Positions 1-5,059 of a stretch of 5,944 bases of DNA are shown here, piece after piece. The position numbers and the translations under genes were made by a program. The stretch is from the NCBI RefSeq assembly GCF_001983105.1, contig NZ_MOMC01000074.1:5558-11501 (forward strand), given 5' to 3'. How positions within the stretch are numbered: position 1 is the stretch's first letter; the number at the start of each line of letters is the position of its first letter. The stretch is from Pseudofrankia asymbiotica (GTDB lineage: Bacteria > Actinomycetota > Actinomycetes > Frankiales > Frankiaceae). The notes under the pieces are model-generated. The model was not told the origin of the DNA, did no database searches, and saw only the letters and a program-made list of their open reading frames with translations.

Positions 1-318
1 GATCAGGGTTCTGCGGCTGGTGAGGGTGGTCCGGGGCTTCCCTTCGAGTGCGAGAAGCGTGCGAGCCGCGTACTGGGCGTCGCCGGTCAGGGAGTCGACC
101 GCGTCGACGAGCTTGGTATGCGCGTCGCGTGCGGCGGTGGGGGCGCGTCGCCCGGCGAGGCTGGCCCGGAAACTGGCTCTACGGGGCTGCGACGGCCTCG
201 GGCGGGCGCTACCCGCTACCCGGGAACGCCCCGGCCCGGTCGTCGCCCGTCGTGCGGCGGGGCGCAGGCCTCTTTGACGTGCGTGACCGCGCTCCGGCGC
301 GGAACAGTCCGCGTCCAT
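1..318 (-). CDS. Unrecognised protein, N-terminal part only (runs off the left edge)
   Basis: An open frame on the minus strand begins at ATG 318-316 and is still open at base 1, so only about 106 residues are visible. From about base 160 down to 1 the codons look truly coding (about 85% end in G or C), giving a charged helical stretch that includes KLVDAVDSLTGDAQYAARTL. The first 50 or so codons are weaker: Arg/Pro/Gly/Ala-rich, about 74% G or C at third positions, with AGA and AGG codons. The start is therefore uncertain. No ATG, GTG or TTG occurs in this frame between 316 and 1. An upstream GTG at 417-415 would bring in two TTA codons, which are rare in such genomes, so I prefer the ATG. 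A GGGAG lies only 2 nt before that ATG, closer than usual. I recognise no family. The gene is divergent from the one at 447. Confidence 0.5.
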   Translation of the reverse strand, partial: MDADCSAPERGHARQRGLRPAARRATTGPGRSRVAGSARPRPSQPRRASFRASLAGRRAPTAARDAHTKLVDAVDSLTGDAQYAARTLLALEGKPRTTLTSRRTLI

Positions 319-320
319 GG

Positions 321-345
321 CTCCCGCCTGACCTAATGGCGGGAG
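321..345. repeat. Inverted repeat next to the start of the leftmost gene
   Basis: CTCCCGCC (321-328) and GGCGGGAG (338-345) are perfect 8-bp arms around a 9-nt loop. Read on the minus strand, the second arm contains the only Shine-Dalgarno-like GGGAG before the ATG at 318-316. If that start is right, the hairpin could hide the ribosome site. It could equally be a protein-binding site in the divergent intergenic region. Confidence 0.5.
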
Positions 346-350
346 GAATT

Positions 351-408
351 CGGCACGTGCCGCCTGTAAGGCGGCCCCGAACCGGCGTTGGCGCGCCGAC
401 CCGGGGCC
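351..408. repeat. Cluster of overlapping inverted repeats in the divergent intergenic region
   Basis: Three symmetric elements lie back to back. Bases 351-362 (CGGCACGTGCCG) form a perfect 12-bp palindrome. GCCGCCT (359-365) and AGGCGGC (369-375) are perfect 7-bp arms around GTA. GGCCCCG (373-379) and CGGGGCC (402-408) are perfect 7-bp arms around 22 nt that include the palindrome GGCGCGCC. The cluster is upstream of both the gene starting at 447 and the minus-strand gene starting at 318. It may hold operators or a structured leader. No clear -35/-10 pair was found within it. Confidence 0.5.
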
Positions 409-446
409 TTGATCCACATCCCTGCTGAGACAGGAGACGAAGACCC

Positions 447-1361
447 ATGTCCAGTGTCCCGCCATCCGGTGGCTCTGCGTGGCGCAACCCCCCACGGGCG
501 TATGTGGCGTCGATCGGTGACCGCCACCATCTGACCGTCCTTCCCGGTGCCGACCCCGGCGACGTCCGCGCCGCGGTCGCCGCGCTCCAGCCCGGCTCCT
601 ACCTGACGTCTCGCCGCTCGCCGCGTGACCGCGACGGGGTGGTGCTGGTGTTCCGGTCGTGGCCCGACGGGGACGCGCCGGTGGACGCCGACGCGCCGAC
701 CACTCCGGCCGGCGGCTGGACGCCCGAGGTCGCGGCGCCGGTCGCCGAGGTCCCGCCGGACCTGCTGCGTACGGTCCGCGTGCGCCATGACCGGGCTCCG
801 GTGCCCGCGTGGTGGACGACCGTGTTCAGCACGATCGTCGGCGGGCCGTGGGCCGACCGGCACGACGCGACTAAGGCCGGAGCCGATGACCCGGACGCGC
901 GCGCGGTCTACGGCTGCGCGCAGCCAGACGGCACCGTGGCCGCCCGCCCCGCCCCGGACCAGCTCTCCTGGGAACGCCACCTGTGCACCCATCTGGACCG
1001 GTTGCGCGACGACGACGGCGGCCCCGTCCGCTCCCTGCGGGACGACGTCGCGATGCTCGCGCTCCAGGTCGCCGGGGCGCTGGTCGCTGCCGGGTTGCCG
1101 CTCGCCGAGACCGGCGGCGCCGAGCCGCACGGCGGCGCGCTTGTCGTCCCGGCCCGCCACGCGACCCCCGCCGGGGTCGCCATCGGCTGGGCCACCCACC
1201 CCCACCTGCCCGCCCTCGGCGTCCACAGCGAGGCCACCGCCGCGACGCTGCCGGACGTCATGGGCTACGCCCTCGCGTCCCTACTGGGCACCCTCGGGTT
1301 CCGCATCCAGCGGGGTGCTGGCACCCATGCCCATCTGGTGACCGCCGCCCCGACCACGTAG
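447..1361 (+). CDS. Hypothetical protein, 304 residues
   Basis: I do not recognise this protein. Codon third positions are almost all G or C across the frame, so it is a real gene. The ATG is preceded by AGGAG (432-436) with 10 nt between, acceptable if a little long, and the stop is TAG. The N-terminal 65 residues or so look like a small alpha/beta unit (around YVASIGDRHHLTVLPGADP, ending in VVLVFRSW). A Pro/Ala/Asp-rich linker follows at about residues 70-100. The remainder contains a tryptophan-bearing segment (PAWWTTVFSTIVGGPW, about 121-136), a helix near 195-220 (DDVAMLALQVAGALVAAG), and a mixed C-terminal part with a long helix near 262-285. No signal peptide, convincing membrane span or catalytic motif is visible. 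It is a single gene ending at a strong terminator, with a convergent operon beyond it. A cytosolic role is likely; nothing more can be supported. Confidence 0.85.
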   Translation: MSSVPPSGGSAWRNPPRAYVASIGDRHHLTVLPGADPGDVRAAVAALQPGSYLTSRRSPRDRDGVVLVFRSWPDGDAPVDADAPTTPAGGWTPEVAAPVAEVPPDLLRTVRVRHDRAPVPAWWTTVFSTIVGGPWADRHDATKAGADDPDARAVYGCAQPDGTVAARPAPDQLSWERHLCTHLDRLRDDDGGPVRSLRDDVAMLALQVAGALVAAGLPLAETGGAEPHGGALVVPARHATPAGVAIGWATHPHLPALGVHSEATAATLPDVMGYALASLLGTLGFRIQRGAGTHAHLVTAAPTT

Positions 1362-1380
1362 CCGGCACCGACGCGCGTCC

Positions 1381-1423
1381 ACGCAGGCGGCCCCCGACCC
1401 CACCGGTCGGGGGCCGCCTGCGT
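1381..1423. terminator. Strong bidirectional hairpin terminator between convergent genes
   Basis: Bases 1381-1399 and 1405-1423 are perfect 19-bp complementary arms around a 5-nt loop (CCACC). The hairpin begins 20 nt after the stop of the gene ending at 1361 and lies about 90 nt beyond the stop of the convergent kinase gene. It has no T-tract on either side, as is common for actinobacterial terminators. Its symmetry means it can act on transcripts from both directions. Confidence 0.85.
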
Positions 1424-1482
1424 TGCGGCGGCATCGCCGTACGTCCGACCCTGTGCCCCCACCATCCGGCCTCGGGGCTGTT

Positions 1483-1499
1483 CCGGGGCGACGCCCCGG
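1483..1499 (-). terminator. Short GC hairpin after the kinase gene
   Basis: CCGGGGC and GCCCCGG form a perfect 7-bp stem with a 3-nt loop (the symmetry extends to 8 bp around a single A). It lies 14 bases past the TAA of the kinase gene on the minus strand. It probably acts with the larger hairpin at 1381-1423. It is weaker and has no T-tract. Confidence 0.5.
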
Positions 1500-1512
1500 C
1501 GCGTCTTTCGGG

Positions 1513-3483
1513 TTACGCCGGTGCGGGCCAGATGGTGACGGCGCCGTCCTGGTATGCGGTAGCGAGGGTACGGCCGTCGCGGCTGGTGTCGATGGCCGTG
1601 AGTTCACCCGCGTTGCTGTTGAGCGTGGTGACGGTCCGGAGCGCGGCGGGGTTGCTGAGGTCGAGAATGCGTGCGGTGTGGTCGGTGGCCGCGATGGTGA
1701 GTGTCTGGCTGTCGGGTGTGAAGGCGGCGGCTCGGCCGGGTCCGAGGGCGTCGCTGATTTCGGTGGCGATTGTCGGGTTTTCGATGTTCCACAGGTGTAT
1801 GGAGTTGTCCTTTTCGATGGTGGCGAGTCTTTTCCCGTCGGGGCTCACGGCCATGCTGGTGATTTCGTCGAAGCGTGCGATGGCGGCACCGGTCAGCGTT
1901 CCTGTGTCGTCTCGTAGCTGGGCCGCGAGGGCGGTCGCGACGATGGGAAAGGTGTTTCCGGGGACGTAGGCGATTCCGACGATCGGGCCGGCCTGTGTCT
2001 GGAATTCGCCGATGTGTTCCGGCGCGGCGGGGTCGGTGATGTCCCAGAAGTGGACGACGCCAGCGGTGTTGCCGCCCGCGAGGGTGCCATCGGCGCCGAC
2101 GGCGAGGTGGTGTATCTGGCCGCTGGTGATGGTCGAGAGCGCGGCGGGACTCGCCGGATTGCTGAGATCCCACAGGTGGATGGTGTCGGCGTCGGCGGTC
2201 GCGAGGATACGGGCGTCGGGGGTGAAGGCGGCGGCGGTGGCGGGTGGGGTGTCCAGCTCGGCCAGGGCGCGTGGGTGGGTCGGGTCGCGTAGGTCGATCA
2301 GCCGGGGCTTCGCGGTGTCGCTCGCGACGAGCAGGAGTGCGCCGCTGGGGGCGTAGCGGACCGCCGTGACAGCGCCGGTGGTACGCAAGGTGGCGAGCGG
2401 CGGGCGTGTGTCGGTGGTCGACGACGCGGCGGGTCGCGTCGTGGCTGCCGCCGGAGCGCCTGTACGCGGCGTGGATGCGCCGCGAACCAGGATGAGGGTG
2501 ATGGCGAGGGCCGCCGCGAGGACGCCCGCTGTGGCCGCCGCGAGGATCCGGGGCGCGCGTCCGCGGGGGTGCCGCGGTGGCGGCTGGGCCGGCGGGTCGA
2601 GCGCGGGCGTGGGCGCCGGCGTCGTCTGCTCCAAGGCTGCCGGCATGTCGGCGTGGGTAAGGCGGCGGGCTGGCGGCGGGGCGGCGGCGGCGGGAAGTGT
2701 GATCACTTCCTGGTACAGCTCGGCGGCGGTTGGGCGCTGGTCGGGGTCCTTGGCCATCGCGGCGTGGATGAGCGCGGCGAGCGGCGGGTCGATCCCGTCG
2801 GTGTTGGGCGGCCGCCGGGCGATGGCGTGGATCAGGTTTTCGATGTTGTGGGCTCGGCCGAACGGGTAGCGGCCGGTCGCCGCGTGGATGACGAGGCCGC
2901 CCCACGCGAAGACGTCGAGAGCGGGGGTGGGTTCACGGCCGGAGGCCTGTTCGGGGGCCATGAACGGCAGGGTCCCGACGAGGCCCGGACCGGTGATGAG
3001 CGTCAGTTCGGCGTCGATCGCGCGGGACACCCCGAAGTCGATGACTCGGGCGCCGGTGGGCGAGAGGATGACGTTTCCGGGTTTCAGGTCGCGGTGGATC
3101 AGCCCGACGTCGTGGATCGCGGTAAGCGCCGCGGCGACATTGACTCCGGCCCCGAGAACCTCCAGCGGTGAAAGGGGGCCGCCGCGCCGGACGGCTGCGG
3201 CGAGAGTCGGCCCTGGAATGTAGTCGGTCACGAGATAGGGCGGTTCGGCGTCGAGGTCGGCGTCGAGGATCGCGGCGGTATAGAAACGCGGAACCCGGCG
3301 GGCGTAGTCGACTTCCCGCGCGAGCCGGGCGCGGAACGCGGGGCCGTCGAGGGCTTGGTGCATGACCTTGACCGCGACCAGGTGACCGCCGGGGTTCCGG
3401 GCCAGGTAGACGGTTCCCATGCCACCGGCGCCGAGGCGGCTTATGAGCGTGTAGGGGCCGATGTTGCCCGGGGGCGTGGTCAC
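1513..3483 (-). CDS. Membrane-anchored Ser/Thr protein kinase with C-terminal WD40-like beta-propeller
   Basis: A Hanks-type (PknB-like) protein kinase of 656 residues that transfers phosphate from ATP to Ser/Thr of protein targets. Visible motifs: glycine loop GAGGMG (18-23), ATP lysine K39 in VAVK, candidate helix-C glutamate E57, catalytic loop HRDLKPGN (130-137, D132), DFG (149-151), activation segment ending in MAPEQ (175-179), and helix-F Asp190. The kinase domain spans about 8-264. A Pro/Ala-rich linker leads to one transmembrane helix at about 313-333. Residues 363-656 hold seven WD-like blades, several ending in WD or WN plus an NP/DP-type linker (W438-D439, W480-D481, W565-N566, W652). 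Blade 4 (about 490-538) is degenerate. The propeller is expected outside the membrane as a ligand or protein sensor; no ligand is predicted. The start is GTG at 3483-3481, because the fold begins at residue 8 and the next ATG is inside the glycine loop. No good Shine-Dalgarno is seen; a GGGTAG spanning the upstream stop is the nearest. It is 12 bp after the preceding gene, so translation is probably coupled. Confidence 0.95.
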   Translation of the reverse strand: MTTPPGNIGPYTLISRLGAGGMGTVYLARNPGGHLVAVKVMHQALDGPAFRARLAREVDYARRVPRFYTAAILDADLDAEPPYLVTDYIPGPTLAAAVRRGGPLSPLEVLGAGVNVAAALTAIHDVGLIHRDLKPGNVILSPTGARVIDFGVSRAIDAELTLITGPGLVGTLPFMAPEQASGREPTPALDVFAWGGLVIHAATGRYPFGRAHNIENLIHAIARRPPNTDGIDPPLAALIHAAMAKDPDQRPTAAELYQEVITLPAAAAPPPARRLTHADMPAALEQTTPAPTPALDPPAQPPPRHPRGRAPRILAAATAGVLAAALAITLILVRGASTPRTGAPAAATTRPAASSTTDTRPPLATLRTTGAVTAVRYAPSGALLLVASDTAKPRLIDLRDPTHPRALAELDTPPATAAAFTPDARILATADADTIHLWDLSNPASPAALSTITSGQIHHLAVGADGTLAGGNTAGVVHFWDITDPAAPEHIGEFQTQAGPIVGIAYVPGNTFPIVATALAAQLRDDTGTLTGAAIARFDEITSMAVSPDGKRLATIEKDNSIHLWNIENPTIATEISDALGPGRAAAFTPDSQTLTIAATDHTARILDLSNPAALRTVTTLNSNAGELTAIDTSRDGRTLATAYQDGAVTIWPAPA

Positions 3484-3495
3484 CGGCGGTTCGCG

Positions 3496-4053
3496 CTACC
3501 CGCGTTCGCGGGGCGCGCGCCCGGCGTCTGGTACCGGGGTGCCGGTCCGGTACTGGTCGGGCGGAGCCGGTGCGTGGCGGGGGCGGCTGTGCTCGGGGGC
3601 GCCGTGGGTGGTCAGGTCGCCGAGCCGGGCGCGCTGGTAGATCTCCATCGCCAGCCTGCGGACGAGGCGCGGTTCGTGGTGGCGGCGGATGGTGTCGCCC
3701 GCGACCCGGTAGTACGTGCCGGCCTGCTCGCGCCGTTCGGTCCGGGTGAGCATCGGGCGGCGCCCGGCGGGCCGGGCGGCCGGGTGCAGGTCCAGGAGGG
3801 CCTCCAGCGCGGGGGCGGCGGGCCGCCCGAGCGCGGCGACCGCCGCGACGATCAACCGGTGTGTCCGGATCGCCCGGTCATGCACGCTGCCCGCGCCGCT
3901 GCCGGCCGGGAACACCAGGTCGGTCAGCGCACGGCCATCCTCGGACGCGACCAGATCGGCCGGATGCGAGACCCCGTGCGCTAGCAGTCCGCGCACCAGC
4001 GCGTCCAGCCGCTCGACGAGGTCAGCCGGATCGGATGGGTCGGGACGCGACAT
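3496..4053 (-). CDS. Small helical protein of unknown function, first gene of the kinase operon
   Basis: A 185-residue protein with no motif I can tie to a named family. I chose ATG 4053-4051 over an in-frame start 17 codons upstream because AGGAGG (4059-4064) lies 5 nt before it. Residues 10-90 look all-helical (for example DLVERLDALVRGLLAHGV and HRLIVAAVAALG). Residues 102-139 form a basic, conserved-looking block with TERREQAGTYYRVAGDTIRR followed by a Glu-Pro and a hydrophobic helix ending in EIY. Similar blocks occur, as I recall, in actinobacterial proteins encoded beside signalling or conflict genes, but I cannot confirm this here. The tail (145-185) is Pro/Arg/His-rich and probably disordered. 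No membrane span or signal peptide is seen. Its TAG stop is in the same frame as the kinase and only 12 bp from it, so the two are surely co-transcribed. It may be an adaptor, regulator or substrate of the kinase (inference). Confidence 0.85.
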   Translation of the reverse strand: MSRPDPSDPADLVERLDALVRGLLAHGVSHPADLVASEDGRALTDLVFPAGSGAGSVHDRAIRTHRLIVAAVAALGRPAAPALEALLDLHPAARPAGRRPMLTRTERREQAGTYYRVAGDTIRRHHEPRLVRRLAMEIYQRARLGDLTTHGAPEHSRPRHAPAPPDQYRTGTPVPDAGRAPRERG

Positions 4054-4086
4054 GGCTCCCTCCTGCGTGATCGGTCCGTACCCGGA

Positions 4087-4110
4087 CGGGCACCCTTCGG
4101 ACACTGCCCG
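4087..4110. repeat. Inverted repeat in the leader of the kinase operon
   Basis: CGGGCA (4087-4092) and TGCCCG (4105-4110) are perfect 6-bp arms 12 nt apart. They lie 34-57 bp upstream of the ATG at 4053. The element could be an operator or a weak leader hairpin; a chance match is also quite possible in GC-rich DNA. Confidence 0.3.
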
Positions 4111-4168
4111 CGATCAGGCAGATACGGCATCGGATTCGTTCGGGCTTGTGACGCCGTTGTGCCGTCCA

Positions 4169-4190
4169 CGCGCCCGCCGGACCGGGCGCG
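4169..4190. repeat. GC hairpin between kinase operon and repeat array
   Basis: CGCGCCCG (4169-4176) and CGGGCGCG (4183-4190) are perfect 8-bp arms around a 6-nt loop (CCGGAC). No gene ends nearby, so a terminator role is not obvious. It could insulate the two divergent units or belong to the same regulatory region as the direct repeats. Confidence 0.4.
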
Positions 4191-4238
4191 CGCCGAGGCG
4201 GCGCACGGGCGCGGGTAGGACGTCGGGCCACATGTCCG

Positions 4239-4362
4239 GCGTCGGGTGCGTGCCGGATCGGTGCCGGGTTCACGCCGGGCTGGTGCCGGGTTCACGCCGG
4301 GGTGGCGCCGCCGGAATGGCGCCGCTCCGGCGCCGGGACCGCGCCGGGGCGGCGCCGGGTTT
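4239..4362. repeat. Array of eleven 11-bp direct repeats (iteron-like), consensus GYGCCGGGNNN
   Basis: Units begin at 4239, 4250, 4261, 4272, 4283, 4294, 4305, 4319, 4330, 4341 and 4352. All are 11 bp, except that 3 extra bases (ATG, 4316-4318) follow the unit at 4305. Examples are GTGCCGGGTTC (4261 and 4283, identical), ACGCCGGGCTG (4272), GCGCCGGGACC (4330) and GCGCCGGGTTT (4352). The core GCCGG is held in most units; the last three bases vary. The pair 4261-4282 and 4283-4304 forms a 22-bp higher-order repeat with one mismatch. The 11-bp step is close to one helical turn, so equal bases face roughly the same side of the DNA, as in arrays bound by a protein. The array stops 12 bp before a -35 candidate (4375). 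Confidence 0.75.
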
Positions 4363-4374
4363 AGCCCAGGGAAT

Positions 4375-4404
4375 TTGACGGTTTGAGAACTGCGCGGATA
4401 GCGG
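4375..4404 (+). promoter_or_regulatory. Candidate promoter for the small membrane-protein genes
   Basis: TTGACG (4375-4380) and TAGCGG (4399-4404) are separated by 18 bp. This fits the actinobacterial housekeeping-sigma pattern TTGACN / TANNNT in the -35 box and partly in the -10 box, whose last base does not fit. The position is about 85 bp upstream of the ATG at 4488, leaving a leader of about 75 nt. It directly follows the 11-bp repeat array, which could carry activator or repressor sites. Confidence 0.45.
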
Positions 4405-4487
4405 CGGCGGCGAAAAATCGGTAGTGCAAACGCGGCCTCCGGGAATCGCCGGGTCCGTATCTTCTCTCCGTATCGTCGGGAGCTTTC

Positions 4488-4682
4488 ATGCGCCGTTACT
4501 ACTACCGTTCGCCGTGGTCGCCGATCATCCGCTGGTCGCTCGGTTTCGGCCTGCTGTTCGTTGTCCTTTCTTTGTTCTCGTTCGTCGCGTCGCGCGTCCT
4601 GTCGGTCGTCGGCCCGTTCGTGATCGTCGCGGGCCTGGTCTGGGCGGGGTTCGTGGTCGTGTCCCGGATGCGTGACCGGTGA
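4488..4682 (+). CDS. Small two-helix membrane protein, 64 residues
   Basis: The ATG follows GGGAG (4478-4482) with 5 nt spacing. The protein opens with a basic, tyrosine-rich head (MRRYYYRSPW), then has two hydrophobic helices at about 16-35 and 37-58 and ends in a basic tail (SRMRDR). By the positive-inside rule both ends should face the cytoplasm, with a short turn around Arg36 that is unusual because it carries a charge. I recognise no family and see no catalytic motif. Its TGA overlaps the GTG of the next gene by 4 bp (GTGA), so the two are translationally coupled and probably work together, for instance as a small membrane complex. Weak toxin-like or membrane-modulating roles are possible for proteins this size but nothing specific supports them. 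Confidence 0.75.
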   Translation: MRRYYYRSPWSPIIRWSLGFGLLFVVLSLFSFVASRVLSVVGPFVIVAGLVWAGFVVVSRMRDR

Positions 4683-4912
4683 GGTTCGCTATCGGGCTCG
4701 ACCCGTTTCCCGGCCCTGGAGTCCACCTGGCCAGGTGGCCGACGGCGTTCCTCCTGGTCGACCTGTCCTGGTGGCTGCTGGAAACCGTGCTGGCGGTCGG
4801 TCTGAACTGGCGAGCCGTGCGGGCGTATCCGATCTCGGTTCGTATCTGGCTGGCCGTCGTGTGGGTGCTCGCCTCGGCGTCTCGTTTCCTGCTCTTCCTG
4901 GCGCCCTCGTAA
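4679..4912 (+). CDS. Small two-helix membrane protein, 77 residues
   Basis: It starts at GTG 4679-4681, overlapping the stop of the previous gene in GTGA, and ends with TAA. There is little of a Shine-Dalgarno, in line with translation by ribosomes finishing the upstream gene. The first 19 residues are polar and Pro/Gly-rich. Two hydrophobic segments follow at about 20-42 and 52-74, with a short Arg-containing loop between (NWRAVRAYPI). An acidic residue sits in the first helix (Asp28) and a Glu at 35. The tail is only a few residues. No family is recognised. The tryptophan-rich helices and coupled partner suggest a small membrane complex. If the gene began elsewhere, the only sensible alternative would be further inside and would lose the first segment. 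Confidence 0.7.
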   Translation: MRFAIGLDPFPGPGVHLARWPTAFLLVDLSWWLLETVLAVGLNWRAVRAYPISVRIWLAVVWVLASASRFLLFLAPS

Positions 4913-5059
4913 CGCCAAGCGTCCGGCCTGGCCGTGATTGCTTCCACGGTCCGTCACGTAACCACGGCTCGCCGGAACGACAGGTATCCCGGCGGGATCT
5001 GCCGTAATTCCCTGCCGCCGCCCTCTGGGTGTCGGCCTCTACATTCCTTGGACGATTTC

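Larger units (their letters stand above)
4054..4487. other. 434-bp divergent intergenic region
   Basis: The space between the kinase operon (leftward) and the small membrane-protein genes (rightward) holds no convincing gene on either strand. The open frames crossing it lack ribosome sites, and their sequence is just the translated repeat. It contains the ribosome site of the leftward operon (4057-4064), two hairpins, an 11-bp repeat array and a rightward promoter candidate, each listed separately. Base composition changes abruptly at about 4363 from almost pure GC repeat to a more AT-containing leader. An 8-bp direct repeat, TCCGTATC, occurs at 4454-4461 and 4467-4474 in that leader. I could not find a convincing promoter for the leftward operon. 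Confidence 0.7.

Noticed and set aside
338..408. Possible tRNA-Tyr (anticodon loop CTGTAAG on plus) or tRNA-Val (CTTACAG on minus)
   Set aside because: Only the anticodon arm fits. The D-arm space is too short, no T-arm with a TTCRA-type loop is present, and the acceptor ends do not pair on either strand.
333..1226. Long minus-strand open frame opposite the 304-residue gene
   Set aside because: It is Arg/Gly/Ala/Pro-rich with no domain, has no ribosome site, and is explained as the antisense of a strongly coding plus-strand gene.
625..1969. Other-frame plus-strand open frames (625-1341 and 983-1969) overlapping the 304-residue gene
   Set aside because: Low-complexity Arg/Pro/Ser/Ala products of a GC-rich frame. 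They overlap the real gene, and one runs through the terminator into the antisense of the kinase.
1604..2905. 433-codon minus-strand open frame within the kinase gene
   Set aside because: A shifted frame of the kinase gene giving an Arg/His/Pro-rich product without motifs, whereas the kinase frame shows all catalytic motifs.
3981..4295. Minus-strand open frames (3981-4295 and 4022-4273) in the divergent intergenic region
   Set aside because: They overlap the well-supported start of the helical protein in other frames and translate part of the repeat array. They show no domain and no ribosome site.
4239..4362. CRISPR array
   Set aside because: The 11-bp units are contiguous without unique spacers and are far shorter than CRISPR repeats.
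3716..4378. Plus-strand open frame opposite the helical-protein gene and across the repeat array
   Set aside because: Its composition is antisense-like, and its C-terminal part is just the translated 11-bp repeat. It has no ribosome site.
4934..5059. 42-residue N-terminal extension of the methyltransferase from GTG 4934
   Set aside because: The family's motif I starts next to the ATG at 5060. The extension has no conserved features and its GTG lacks a ribosome site.
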